Source of the DNA: JACPKO01 sp964406775
GTDB taxonomy: Bacteria > Patescibacteriota > Microgenomatia > Daviesbacterales > UBA10151
Direction of reading: 5' to 3'
DNA: 64,000 nucleotides
Assembly (NCBI GenBank): GCA_964406775.1
Contig: CAYOSW010000004.1
Coordinates: 8,148 to 72,147, forward strand
In this document: piece by piece, positions 18,335 to 27,444 of the stretch
Position numbering within the stretch: position 1 is the first letter of the stretch
Layout: each line of letters starts with the position of its first letter
Made by a program: the position numbers and the translations under genes
The notes under the pieces: model-generated
Database searches by the model: none
Told to the model about the DNA's origin: nothing
The model's input: only the letters and a program-made list of their open reading frames with translations

Positions 18335-20014
18335 ATGGGGATTGCCGACCAAATTAAGAGTATTATCAAAGGCGAGGTTGTAGATGATGACGAAGTACTC
18401 GAAACATACTCAAAAGATGCCTCTATCTTTAAGGTAAAACCTCAGGCAGTAGTATTCCCCCAGGATGCTCAGGATATCGCAAATCTCGTAAAATTCTGCA
18501 CGGATTACCCAGGATATTCCCTCACCCCGAGAGCAGCGGCAACCTGTATGTCAGGCGGAGCGATCAACGATTCAATCATTCTCGATATGACGCGTCACTT
18601 TAATAAGGTGGTGAGTGTAACCGAAGTCTCGGCCATTACTCAGCCCGGTGTTTTCTACCGGGATTTTGAAAAAGAGACCTTAAAAAAGGGTGTCCTCCTC
18701 CCCTGCTATACGTCGTCGCGTGAACTGAATACAGTAGGGGGGATGGTCGGAAATAACTCGGCAGGAGAAAAATCTCTTTCTTATGGTCAAACTGAAAAAT
18801 ATGTTTCACGCTTAAAGGCGGTCCTATCTGATGGTAAAGAGTATGAATTTTATCCAATAGATAAACAGAGCTTGAGTAAAAAAAGTCTGCAAAATGATTT
18901 CGAGGGTAGTTTATACAAACAAATTTCCGAACTGGTTTTCAAAAATGAGGCTACTATTAGGGACGCTGAGCCTAAAACGAGCAAAAATTCAACCGGTTAT
19001 TATCTTTGGAAGGTTTGGGACGGCCAAATGTTTGATATGACAAAGCTCATTGTCGGCTCTCAGGGAACATTAGGCATCGTTACTCAAATAGAATTCAAGC
19101 TTGTTAAGCCTAAAACCAGCACGGCAATGCTTGAGATAGAAATGCCTAATCTAGATAACCTTGATAAAATCGTATCCAGGGTTTTGGAATTTCTACCGGA
19201 GAGTTTTGAGTGTTTTGATGATGCTACCTTAAAAACATCCTTAAAATACCTCCCGGACATTGAAAAGGAGTTCAAAAAAATACACGGAATGGCGGTTTAT
19301 TACCGTTTTTTCCCTGAATTTGTTGAAATGCTCATAGGAAAGCTGCCTAAATTGGTGTTAATTGCCGAATTCACAGCTGAAGATCCGGAGCAAGCAAAGC
19401 TGCAGGCTGAAAAAGCTCTCGGGGGAATCGCCGAATTTAATGTTAAGTCTCGGGTTGTTCTCTCGAATGAGGAAGAAAAATACTGGATAATAAGAAGAAA
19501 CAGTTTTAACATCTTAAGACACCATTCAGGGCATAAATTACGCACGGCACCGTTTATAGACGATATTATTATCAACCCTTCTGTTTTGCCTGCCTTCCTT
19601 CCCCGCCTGAAAACAGTTCTTGATAAATATAAAGGCAAAATTATCTATACGCTTGCCGGACATATCGGCAACGGAAATTTCCATATTATCCCCTTAATGG
19701 ATCTTTCAAACCCCGAAATAGTCGGCGTAATACCCGAATTATCGCGGGAAGTGTTTGATTTAGTCTTGGAATATAAGGGATCAATTGCGGCCGAACATAA
19801 CGACGGAATGGTCCGGGGTATTTACCTTGAAAAGATGTTCGGCGCAAGGATGGTTGAGCTGTTTAAGGATGTAAAACAAATTTTTGATCCCAGAAATATC
19901 TTTAATCCGCATAAAAAAACGAATGCGACGATTGAATTTAATAATGAGCATATAGATACCGGACTGACATTTAAAAAAGTAGAGGATTACTCTAACGTAC
20001 CTAATTCAAAATGA
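18335..20014 (+). CDS. FAD-linked oxidase, GlcD/D-lactate dehydrogenase family
   Basis: 559 residues from ATG 18335; the open frame begins at 18293 but the promoter boxes lie inside that extra stretch. The N-terminal half has the FAD-binding type 4 domain (PQDAQDIANLVKF, NTVGGMVGNNSAGEKSLSYGQT). The C-terminal half has AGHIGNGNFHIIPLMD and AAEHNDGMVRGIYLEKMFG, hallmarks of 2-hydroxyacid oxidases using glycolate or D-lactate. No Fe-S cluster domain is attached, so electrons must go to an external acceptor. It overlaps the Nudix gene start by 4 nt. With a glycerate-kinase-like gene nearby, a 2-hydroxyacid salvage role is possible. Confidence 0.82.
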   Translation: MGIADQIKSIIKGEVVDDDEVLETYSKDASIFKVKPQAVVFPQDAQDIANLVKFCTDYPGYSLTPRAAATCMSGGAINDSIILDMTRHFNKVVSVTEVSAITQPGVFYRDFEKETLKKGVLLPCYTSSRELNTVGGMVGNNSAGEKSLSYGQTEKYVSRLKAVLSDGKEYEFYPIDKQSLSKKSLQNDFEGSLYKQISELVFKNEATIRDAEPKTSKNSTGYYLWKVWDGQMFDMTKLIVGSQGTLGIVTQIEFKLVKPKTSTAMLEIEMPNLDNLDKIVSRVLEFLPESFECFDDATLKTSLKYLPDIEKEFKKIHGMAVYYRFFPEFVEMLIGKLPKLVLIAEFTAEDPEQAKLQAEKALGGIAEFNVKSRVVLSNEEEKYWIIRRNSFNILRHHSGHKLRTAPFIDDIIINPSVLPAFLPRLKTVLDKYKGKIIYTLAGHIGNGNFHIIPLMDLSNPEIVGVIPELSREVFDLVLEYKGSIAAEHNDGMVRGIYLEKMFGARMVELFKDVKQIFDPRNIFNPHKKTNATIEFNNEHIDTGLTFKKVEDYSNVPNSK

Positions 20015-20568
20015 AAACAAAAATCCCTCCTCAGGCTAAAATGGCTTTTAAAGGCAAGATTTTTGATGTTTATCAGTGGGAGCAGGAGCTATACGATAAT
20101 TCAACAGCAATATTTGAGTCACTAAAAAGATCCGATACGGTAACGGTAATCCCTGTTACAAGCGAGGGTAAAATTATGCTTATTGAAGAAGAACAGCCTC
20201 AAATCCCCCTGCATTTAAAAAATATTGCCGGAAAAGTAGACCCAGGAGAGGAGCCTGAGGAAACGGCCAGAAGAGAGCTCCTTGAGGAAACTGGTTATGA
20301 TTGCGGGGAACTTAAGCTTTGGTACGAGCAAAATTTAGTTTATAAAATCGATTGGACTGTTTATACATATGTTGCAAAAAACTGCAAAAAAGTAGCGGAT
20401 CAAAACCTCGAGGCAGGAGAAAGAATTACACCGATTCTGCTCGATTTTGACGGATTCATAGAAAAAGTGACGGCAGAAGATTTCCCCAATCTGGCATTAA
20501 AAGTCAAAGTTCTTGAAGCCAAATTAGACCCCGGAAAAATGAAAGAGCTCAAAACTCTTTTGCAGTGA
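20011..20568 (+). CDS. Nudix hydrolase, ADP-ribose-pyrophosphatase-like
   Basis: 185 residues. The Nudix box Gx5Ex7REUxEExGU spans residues 74-96 with all Glu ligands present. A conserved-looking segment before the box (TVTVIPVTSEGKIMLIEEEQPQ) resembles ADP-ribose and GDP-mannose pyrophosphatases. It would hydrolyse a nucleoside diphosphate linked to a sugar or similar group. It is coupled to the oxidase by an ATGA overlap. Its 3' end overlaps the end of the convergent PfkB gene by 20 nt. Confidence 0.85.
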   Translation: MKTKIPPQAKMAFKGKIFDVYQWEQELYDNSTAIFESLKRSDTVTVIPVTSEGKIMLIEEEQPQIPLHLKNIAGKVDPGEEPEETARRELLEETGYDCGELKLWYEQNLVYKIDWTVYTYVAKNCKKVADQNLEAGERITPILLDFDGFIEKVTAEDFPNLALKVKVLEAKLDPGKMKELKTLLQ

Positions 20569-21538
20569 TATTTTTATTTTCCTTTAATTTTTCTTGCATT
20601 TTATTTGAGCTTAATAAGCCTGCCTGAGCTCCTATTTGCTCAACAACCGAAGCCGAATTAGCCGCCCCCCAGCGCATAGCCTCGCTTAAGTCATATCCGC
20701 CTGCAAGCCCAGCTAAGGTCCCGGTTGCATACGCATCCCCCGCACCTGTCATCTCAACCAGTTTTGCCGGAAAAGGCTCCAATTTATAATATTTCTCCCC
20801 GTCAAAGCCGAACGACCCTTTACCTCCGTCTGTTATCACAACGTTTTTCGGTCCCAAAGCCCCGATCCCGGAGAGCAGTTTCTTAATCGGTACAGGAACT
20901 TTTAGCTCGTGACCCAAAAAATGTATGGCTTCTTCAACATTCACTATAAAAAAATCGGCAGAGGACAGTATACGGTGCTGTTTTTTGGCACCCAGCTTGA
21001 CCTGAAATGTGCCGGGTTGGTAGGCAAGCTTTGCGCCTGTTCTCTCTATGTAATTTAACAACTGGTTTATTACCGGAGTCTCGGTATAATTTGGAGCCAT
21101 AGAGGTCAGATAAATCCATCTGGATTTCTCAAGATCGGGAAGTTCGAATTTAAAAGGCTGGTGATGAACCAAAATTGTTCTCTCGCCTTTAAAAGTCAGA
21201 ACAATATTGTGGTTTGAGGGAAAATCATCAGTCTCCATAACATATCTTATATCCACACCCTCTTTTTTTAATTTGGCCTTAATTCTATCGTCATTTTGAT
21301 CATCATCTTTATACCCGACATTGGTATAAATAGCGGATTTAAGACCCAGGCGGGATGCTCCGACTGCATTATTTGCGGCATTCCCCGCCACAACCGAAAT
21401 TCCATCCTCAACAGGAATTTTCTGACCATACCGCAGACCTATATATATCTCTTTGCCTTCACTGAAAATTCTAGCATCATCTAGGGGAATATATGTATCG
21501 ATAACCGTGTCTCCTATTGAAATCAGATCGTAGGTCAT
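20549..21538 (-). CDS. PfkB-family carbohydrate kinase
   Basis: 329 residues. SIGDTVIDTYIPLDD opens the fold, VVAGNAANNAVGASRLGLKS is the first PfkB signature, and VEMTGAGDAYATGTLAGL holds the anion-hole and catalytic GAGD (normally DTGAGD; here the first Asp is Met). The family phosphorylates ribose, fructose, adenosine or related sugars; the substrate here is not readable. It lies 3 nt after the glycerate-kinase-like gene, so the two are co-transcribed. Confidence 0.85.
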   Translation of the reverse strand: MTYDLISIGDTVIDTYIPLDDARIFSEGKEIYIGLRYGQKIPVEDGISVVAGNAANNAVGASRLGLKSAIYTNVGYKDDDQNDDRIKAKLKKEGVDIRYVMETDDFPSNHNIVLTFKGERTILVHHQPFKFELPDLEKSRWIYLTSMAPNYTETPVINQLLNYIERTGAKLAYQPGTFQVKLGAKKQHRILSSADFFIVNVEEAIHFLGHELKVPVPIKKLLSGIGALGPKNVVITDGGKGSFGFDGEKYYKLEPFPAKLVEMTGAGDAYATGTLAGLAGGYDLSEAMRWGAANSASVVEQIGAQAGLLSSNKMQEKLKENKNITAKEF

Positions 21539-21541
21539 ACT

Positions 21542-22777
21542 CTAAGGATAGCGCATTTTTGCCTCAGATGGGGAGAGAACTTCTTTAATTGAATGATCAT
21601 CATTTATTATGACTACCTGTTCCGTCCCGCTGTCCATAGCCAGATTTTTAATTTGGATCCCGGGATGAACCGACCGCCAAAAGTAGTAAACAAATTCTTT
21701 AATTTGTTCGGGAGTCATACCTTTACCTTTTGCTCTTAAAACCTCCTCAGCCTGATCCCGCCACTTTAACGAGATTTGATAATCAGGCACATATAAAACA
21801 TTCATAAATTCAATTAATTCCCAAAGCGGTGTATAAGTATTAAGTTTTTTATTTATGAATTTAGCAAACGCTCTCGCCTCTTCGGTCTCAAGCGCCGGAA
21901 GGCCAGAATCAAAAACCGTCTCATTTGTCACTTCTCTTGCTCCGACCATCCATCCGTCATAAAAAATATAGTCCGGTTTTTGCCAAACAACCCTCCAGCC
22001 GCGGGGCAGTTCCTTCTTGTCTACAGCGATTTCGTCCTGTCCGCCGACAAAATAAACCGCTCCGCTGTCTTTTCCTAAAATTGTAATCTGGTTTTGACCG
22101 GGAGTATTTAAAAAAGCAATTAATTCATCTGGTAAGAAACCGGAAAGTACTGGCAAAAAAGAACCCATATCTGAGGGCAGATCCAAATTCCTTCCGGCAA
22201 ATTCCGAAGCCAGTATTTTTAGGGCAGGAACTTTTTGAAGCTGTTTATTAATCATCAGTTCAGCCTCTTCAACTTTGGCGATAACCTTCAGATCATCGAC
22301 AGGATTAATCCAGGCCAGTCTATCCCCGTCACCGCTCTGGATCCCCTTATCATATCCCGACACCAGCACAGGCTCATCGGTATAGTTAATCAGGTCATTC
22401 AAATTTTTAACAGCCAATGGAACATCGTGAGTAACACCTCTTCTTATGAATCTCGGATCGGAATTCCGCAGACTGGTAAGTTCTTTATGAGTAATATAGT
22501 GGTCGTCTATTGAGAGACTGACTGAAGACTTTTTATAAAACCCCAGCAGTATTTCCAAAATCTCCCCCTGGGTTGTTTTACCGGCTCCCTGGATCGCTGA
22601 TACCCCAACTACCAGTCCCTTTCCTGAGCCGATTTCTTCTTTCAGCTTCAATAACTTTTGGACATAAGGTAAATAATAGAGTTCAAGATCTTTTTTTAAA
22701 GAATCCGATAAAATTTCCGGTCTTTTTTCGAGCAGAGGTTCAAAAATTCCGAAATCGGAATCAATATTAAAGTCCAT
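21542..22777 (-). CDS. P-loop kinase, D-glycerate 3-kinase-like (COG4240 type)
   Basis: 411 residues from ATG 22777 (GTG at 22780 is in frame). VVGVSAIQGAGKTTQGEIL near residue 60 is a Walker A loop, SLSIDDHYITHKE is the substrate/metal region typical of the plant/cyanobacterial glycerate kinase and uridine-kinase superfamily, and KPDYIFYDGWMVG is a later conserved segment. The family converts glycerate to 3-phosphoglycerate. An insert of about 110 residues (roughly 160-270) makes it longer than the usual enzyme. Pairing with the oxidase at 18335 fits glycolate/glycerate metabolism (inference). Confidence 0.75.
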   Translation of the reverse strand: MDFNIDSDFGIFEPLLEKRPEILSDSLKKDLELYYLPYVQKLLKLKEEIGSGKGLVVGVSAIQGAGKTTQGEILEILLGFYKKSSVSLSIDDHYITHKELTSLRNSDPRFIRRGVTHDVPLAVKNLNDLINYTDEPVLVSGYDKGIQSGDGDRLAWINPVDDLKVIAKVEEAELMINKQLQKVPALKILASEFAGRNLDLPSDMGSFLPVLSGFLPDELIAFLNTPGQNQITILGKDSGAVYFVGGQDEIAVDKKELPRGWRVVWQKPDYIFYDGWMVGAREVTNETVFDSGLPALETEEARAFAKFINKKLNTYTPLWELIEFMNVLYVPDYQISLKWRDQAEEVLRAKGKGMTPEQIKEFVYYFWRSVHPGIQIKNLAMDSGTEQVVIINDDHSIKEVLSPSEAKMRYP

Positions 22778-22787
22778 CACTCTAATA

Positions 22788-22808
22788 TTTATATCATAAA
22801 GTTATGAT
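22788..22808 (-). promoter_or_regulatory. 16-bp perfect palindrome next to the -10 of the glycerate-kinase-like gene
   Basis: ATCATAAAGTTATGAT (22793-22808) is a perfect inverted repeat. On the minus strand it directly abuts an extended -10 (TGATATAAA; TATAAA at 22788-22793), about 10 nt before the start. It could be an operator in the promoter spacer or a weak terminator of the gene to the right. Confidence 0.4.
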
Positions 22809-22822
22809 GAAGGTTTGAAAGA

Positions 22823-23590
22823 TTATTGAAGAAGAGAATCGATTTCAGATTTGAATGCGGCGTATGGCTGAGCTCCGACAACTAATTTTCCTTCAACTTC
22901 CGATCCTGTTGATTTGGCGATTATAAAACTGGGGGTACCGGAAGCTCCGGCATTTCCGGCATCAGCTAAGTCTTTGGCAACTTCATCCTTATATTTTTCA
23001 GTGTCCACACAAGTTTTAAAATTATCTACATTTAATCCTTGCTGTCCAGCAAAAGTATTGAGCTGATCCTTAGTCAAACCGGTTCCGTTCGAGGTAGTAT
23101 TTTCAAACATAGTATCGTGCAGTTTCCAGTAAGCTTTGTCACCACCCTGCTCTCTTGCGCAGTTAGCTGCAATTGCCTCGGTTGTAGCCATAGGATCGTG
23201 GAAAGATAAAGGAAGATCGCGGAAAACAATTTTTACTTTTCCGGTATCAACATAGTCCTTGGTCAGCTGAACGTGAGTTTGATCGTAGTGTCTTTTGCAG
23301 AAAGGGCATTCGTAATCCGAGAATTCAACAATCGTAACCGGAGCATTAGGATCACCCAAAACAGGATCATCATCAAGCGAAACCTTGACCGGTCCTGTAG
23401 GCTCTTCCGGAGCCGCCGCTATCGGGGCTGATGAGGCTGCAGCAGCAGGTCCTGTACCTGTTGTGCCCGTATTAAATCCTTTGATCTTTACGGCTCCGCC
23501 GCTAACCAAAATTGCTATGGAAATAAGGAAGGAGCCTATTAAAATTGCTATTGGGGTTGTAACTAAAGGGTTATTCTTTTCCGTTTCCAT
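22823..23590 (-). CDS. DsbA-family thiol-disulfide oxidoreductase, membrane-anchored
   Basis: 255 residues. An N-terminal membrane helix (about 11-31) and an Ala/Pro/Gly-rich linker (about 40-68) precede a DsbA/thioredoxin domain. FSDYECPFCKRH contains C95-P-F-C98, and GTPSF near residue 215 is the cis-Pro loop. It oxidises or isomerises Cys pairs of exported proteins. It is the last gene on the copper-island strand, about 90 nt after copZ, possibly with its own promoter. Exported copper-exposed proteins often need disulfide handling. Confidence 0.88.
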   Translation of the reverse strand: METEKNNPLVTTPIAILIGSFLISIAILVSGGAVKIKGFNTGTTGTGPAAAASSAPIAAAPEEPTGPVKVSLDDDPVLGDPNAPVTIVEFSDYECPFCKRHYDQTHVQLTKDYVDTGKVKIVFRDLPLSFHDPMATTEAIAANCAREQGGDKAYWKLHDTMFENTTSNGTGLTKDQLNTFAGQQGLNVDNFKTCVDTEKYKDEVAKDLADAGNAGASGTPSFIIAKSTGSEVEGKLVVGAQPYAAFKSEIDSLLQ

Positions 23591-23681
23591 AATTATAAGT
23601 TGTTTACCGATATTACAGAATCTTCATAACTTTGTAAACCCCGAATAAATGTCCGGAGCGTGCCTGCGCCTTGCAAAGTGA

Positions 23682-23894
23682 TTAAGCAGTTTTTACCTGA
23701 TAACCGGTTTTCTTGATACTCTCAATTAAAACTTCTTCCTGTATCTTACTCTCGTCAAACTCTATCTCTGTAAGCTGTTTAGCATAGCTGGTTTTTGATG
23801 ATTTTACTCCGCTTAAATCCTCCAGATCAAAATCAATATTCATCGCACAAGCTGTGCAATTCATACCTGAAATTTTAAAAATAACTTTTTTCAT
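23682..23894 (-). CDS. copZ: Copper chaperone with heavy-metal-associated domain
   Basis: 70 residues forming one HMA domain. FKISGMNCTACAMNIDFDLE carries the GMxCxxC metal site. It would carry Cu(I) in the cytoplasm to CopA. It lies 2 nt after the SafE-cupredoxin gene in the copper operon. It could also be read as a free mercury/copper-binding subunit, but the neighbours favour copper. Confidence 0.88.
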   Translation of the reverse strand: MKKVIFKISGMNCTACAMNIDFDLEDLSGVKSSKTSYAKQLTEIEFDESKIQEEVLIESIKKTGYQVKTA

Positions 23895-23896
23895 AG

Positions 23897-24937
23897 TTAA
23901 ATTACCTCAATCGTTCCCGTATACATCCCCATAGAACACGTAAAAGCAATTTTCCCTTTTTCCATAGGAGTAAAGGTTAAAACTTCGGTGGTATTGGGCT
24001 GGACGTTTTTGCCGATTTTTAAGGAAGGGATCCGGAAAGCAGCTGCACAATTATAGGCATCTTTTGATACCAGACTCAGGTTAACGGGCACTCCCTGTTT
24101 TACTTTAAGATATGTCGGCGAATATCCTTTTGAATTAATCTCAATTGTGGCATTTTGGACCCCGTTTTCAACTAACGCCTCCCCGCCGGGAGTTTCCTGG
24201 ACCGATCCTCCTAATGATATTTCAATAGGAGAGTTCGCATATAAATTCTGGAGCGAAAAAGAGGATCCGGAAACGACCAGAGCGCCGTTTAATGAAGTTA
24301 TCCCGAGGTAAATAACAAGAATTGCCGCCAGTCTTAAGAATCTTCCGCGAAACTTATCGCCTAAAACCGAAGTTAGGGTTCCGAGTCCGAAAAACAGGGG
24401 AGAGGTGCCGAGAATAAAGAAAAACATAATTAACATTCCGTAAAAAGCACTCCCTGAGGAAATTGCGAGCGCCTCCATTGCAAGTGTGGTACCGCAGGGG
24501 ATAAAAACAGTCATTGCACCGAGCAGGGCAGGCGCAAAGATATCTTTTGACTTGGATTGATTTTTGACAAGCCTTGTCAAAAATCTCGGGGGCTGAAAAA
24601 CTACATACCTAAAAAAAGGATGCACATTCAATAGATTAAACCCGACCGCTATCATATAAATTCCCGCGATTCCCTGCATCCAGATCTGGACACTCTGGCT
24701 GATATTTAACAGTCCTCCGAAAGCGCCTAGAACAAATCCTAAGAGGGAATAGGTGATTAGTTTTGAGACGACAAATGCGCCCACAGGCCAGAGGGAATTT
24801 TTGATATTTTTTTTAGACTCGATCTCTTTTTCTTCCCTAGCGGCAATAATTGAGGCTAACAATCCCCCCTGAACGGCAAGACAGGTTAGACCGCCCACAG
24901 TCAGGCCCGTTAAAAATATCACCCAAAGATTGGTCAT
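23897..24937 (-). CDS. SafE/CcdA-like membrane transporter fused to a cupredoxin domain
   Basis: 346 residues. Residues 1-225 have six or so membrane helices resembling the sulfite exporter TauE/SafE or UreH/DsbD-type family (FLTGLTVGGLTCLAVQGGLL, GAMTVFIPCGTTLAMEALA). Residues about 245-346 form a beta-rich domain ending TPMEKGKIAFTCSMGMYTGTIEV, like the Cys/Met-ligand loop of cupredoxins. Similar membrane proteins occur with CopA in copper loci and help load or export copper. It lies 1 nt after copA and is co-transcribed. Confidence 0.78.
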   Translation of the reverse strand: MTNLWVIFLTGLTVGGLTCLAVQGGLLASIIAAREEKEIESKKNIKNSLWPVGAFVVSKLITYSLLGFVLGAFGGLLNISQSVQIWMQGIAGIYMIAVGFNLLNVHPFFRYVVFQPPRFLTRLVKNQSKSKDIFAPALLGAMTVFIPCGTTLAMEALAISSGSAFYGMLIMFFFILGTSPLFFGLGTLTSVLGDKFRGRFLRLAAILVIYLGITSLNGALVVSGSSFSLQNLYANSPIEISLGGSVQETPGGEALVENGVQNATIEINSKGYSPTYLKVKQGVPVNLSLVSKDAYNCAAAFRIPSLKIGKNVQPNTTEVLTFTPMEKGKIAFTCSMGMYTGTIEVI

Positions 24938-27163
24938 TTAAATTTTTATCCTCTTTAGTAAAAGTGAATTACTTACAACTGAGATTGAGCTGAGAGCCAT
25001 AGCTGCTGAGGCAAAGATCGGATTCATAAGTATTCCCCAAAACGGAAATAAAACTCCCATAGCTACGGGAATCAGGACTACATTATAACCGAATGCCCAG
25101 AATAAATTCATCTTTATCGTACTCATTGTTTGCTTTGAAAGTTCAATTGATGAGGCAACAGAACCGAGATCCTTATTAATCAGAGTTATTCCTGCAGCTT
25201 CAATAGCCACATCTGTCCCCGTACCCATAGCAATTCCTACATCGGAAGCGGCAAGAGCAGGCGCATCATTAATCCCGTCACCTACCATAGCCACTATTTT
25301 TCCTTCACCCTGAATCTTTTTAACTTCCGATTCTTTATCACCCGGCAATACCTCTGCCAAAACCCGGCTGATGCCCGCCTGTTTAGCTATTGCCTCCGCA
25401 GCACGCCTGTTATCTCCGGTTATCATCACAACTTCAATTTTTTTATCCTGCAGGGCTTTAACTCCATCTCTTGCCGAGGGCTTCAGAGTGTCTGCAACCG
25501 CAATCAAACCTAAGATTGTCTTACCTTCAGCCAGCACCATAACTGTTTTCCCTTGACTTTCAAAATCTTCTATCTCTGGGTTAAATTTTGATAAATCAAT
25601 ATTTTCCTTCTCCATCAATTTCGTGTTTCCCAATTTGTAAAACTGATCTTTAATTATTCCTTCAATTCCAAAGCCTGGTATGGCTTTAAAGTTTCTTACT
25701 TCGCTCAGTTTTGAATCATTAAATCTATAGCTCTCTGCTTCTCGCAAAATAGCTTCAGCCAATGAGTGTTCCGATCCTTTCTCTAATGAGGCTGCAAGAT
25801 AAAAGAAATCTGCTGACTTCATTTTAGAAGCAAATATTTTGTGATCTGTAACTTTCGGTTTACCTATTGTTAGTGTTCCTGTTTTATCAAAGATCACCGT
25901 ATTAACTTTGTGCGCAATTTCCAGGCTTTGAGCATCCTTTATTAAAATTCCCCTCTCTGCAGCTTTTCCGGTTCCAACCATTATTGCAGTCGGGGTGGCC
26001 AGCCCCATAGCACAGGGGCAAGCGACTACCAGCACACTTATCAAGCTTATTAGCCCGCCCACATAATCTCCTGCAATAAAAAGCCAGCCTGCAAAAGTCA
26101 AAACAGCAATAACCAGTACGGACGGAACAAAATAAGCGGAGACCTGATCAGCTAATTTTTGAATAGGCGCCTTTGACCCCTGGGCATCCTGAACAAGCTG
26201 AATAATTTGCGCCAGCATTGTTTCCGAGCCCACTCTTGTCGCTCTCATAATAAGGCTTCCTGATTTATTCATTGAAGCACCGATTACAGCATCCCCCTTC
26301 CGTTTATCAACCGGAATACTTTCTCCCGTCACTAAAGATTCATCAACAGACGACTCCCCTTCGGTAATTACGCCGTCAACCGGAATTTTTTCGCCCGGGC
26401 GGACTCTAATTAGATTGCCGTGAACGACCTGCTCAATCGGAATATCAGCTTCTTTACCGTCTATAATCACCCGGGCAGTTTTAGCCTGCAATCCGATTAA
26501 TTTTTTGATTGCATCCGAAGTATGTGATTTAGCCCTCGCCTCTAAAAATTTCCCCAGAGTGATTAATCCGATAACTACAATCGTTACGTCATAATAATTA
26601 TGTTCGGTGTTTAAATATGGAGCGAGCGATTCTTCGAAAGCTGTAACTATAAAACTATAGATGAAAGCTACCGATGTACCAATCCCAACCAATGCATCCA
26701 TATCAGCTCTGCCGTGTCTGATAAATCTCCACATTCCGGCAAGATACGGTCTACCCACGGTAAAAAGCATATAAGTCGCAAGCAGAGGTAAGAGATGATG
26801 AAAAAATTCTTCGGTAATATTATTCAAAGGCAGAAAAATCTCCCAAAACATAATTAAAAAGGCAATAGAAACAGCGGAGATCGAAACAAAAACCTGTCCC
26901 CTTAAATTTTCAGGATTCTGCATATGATCGTGCCCGGACATTTCTTTATGAGAGGTGTCCATTACCAATTCGTAACCCGCATTTTTAACTGCCTCAGCCA
27001 TCTTTTCTTCTGAGGTATGTCCTTTATATTTAATGGTAGCCTTATTTGTGGCTATATTTACCGTCGCGTCGTCAACACCCTCTACCTTCCTTAAAGTTCT
27101 CTCTATTACATTAACGCAGGAGGCACAGTGCATTCCCCTAACCTCAAAAGTTTTCTTAGTCAT
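24938..27163 (-). CDS. copA: Copper-exporting P1B-type ATPase
   Basis: 741 residues. One N-terminal HMA domain (GMHCASC, Cys 13 and 16), a His-rich linker, then the P1B core: the TGES actuator loop, the intramembrane CPCAMGL motif, phosphorylation site DKTGTLT, an SEHSLAEAI nucleotide-binding HP motif and GDGINDAPALA. The Cys-Pro-Cys site and the late-helix residues YN and MALSS indicate Cu(I) specificity. It pumps Cu(I) out using ATP. The gene follows csoR by 2 nt and is likely repressed by it. Confidence 0.95.
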   Translation of the reverse strand: MTKKTFEVRGMHCASCVNVIERTLRKVEGVDDATVNIATNKATIKYKGHTSEEKMAEAVKNAGYELVMDTSHKEMSGHDHMQNPENLRGQVFVSISAVSIAFLIMFWEIFLPLNNITEEFFHHLLPLLATYMLFTVGRPYLAGMWRFIRHGRADMDALVGIGTSVAFIYSFIVTAFEESLAPYLNTEHNYYDVTIVVIGLITLGKFLEARAKSHTSDAIKKLIGLQAKTARVIIDGKEADIPIEQVVHGNLIRVRPGEKIPVDGVITEGESSVDESLVTGESIPVDKRKGDAVIGASMNKSGSLIMRATRVGSETMLAQIIQLVQDAQGSKAPIQKLADQVSAYFVPSVLVIAVLTFAGWLFIAGDYVGGLISLISVLVVACPCAMGLATPTAIMVGTGKAAERGILIKDAQSLEIAHKVNTVIFDKTGTLTIGKPKVTDHKIFASKMKSADFFYLAASLEKGSEHSLAEAILREAESYRFNDSKLSEVRNFKAIPGFGIEGIIKDQFYKLGNTKLMEKENIDLSKFNPEIEDFESQGKTVMVLAEGKTILGLIAVADTLKPSARDGVKALQDKKIEVVMITGDNRRAAEAIAKQAGISRVLAEVLPGDKESEVKKIQGEGKIVAMVGDGINDAPALAASDVGIAMGTGTDVAIEAAGITLINKDLGSVASSIELSKQTMSTIKMNLFWAFGYNVVLIPVAMGVLFPFWGILMNPIFASAAMALSSISVVSNSLLLKRIKI

Positions 27164-27165
27164 AG

Positions 27166-27438
27166 CTATTTATTTATCCTTTTAAACAAGGTCACAATTT
27201 CGGTCACAGCCTTTTCCTTCTCGTTTTCTATCTGGTGCGCAACGTGAGTTTCCAGATGCCTTTCCAGTAATAATGTATCCAGACTTTTTAGTGAATTTTG
27301 GATTGCCAGGCTCTGGTTTAAAAGATCGATACAATACTCGTTGTTTTCGATCATTTTCTGCAGGCCTTCAAGCTGGCCTTTAATAATGTTTAGGCGTTTA
27401 TTTGCGGCCACTTTTACGTCTTCGTAATGTGATTTCAT
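27166..27438 (-). CDS. csoR: CsoR-family copper-responsive repressor
   Basis: 90 residues, all-helical DUF156 type. Metal ligands fall at Cys36, His61 and His65 (EYCID, LERHLETHV), the C-H-H set known from Thermus CsoR rather than the C-H-C set of Mycobacterium. Cu(I) binding releases the protein from DNA. It heads the copper operon. The ATG lies six bases after a -10 box, so the mRNA is probably leaderless, and a CsoR-type palindrome fills the promoter spacer, implying autoregulation. Confidence 0.92.
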   Translation of the reverse strand: MKSHYEDVKVAANKRLNIIKGQLEGLQKMIENNEYCIDLLNQSLAIQNSLKSLDTLLLERHLETHVAHQIENEKEKAVTEIVTLFKRINK

Positions 27439-27444
27439 AGAGTA

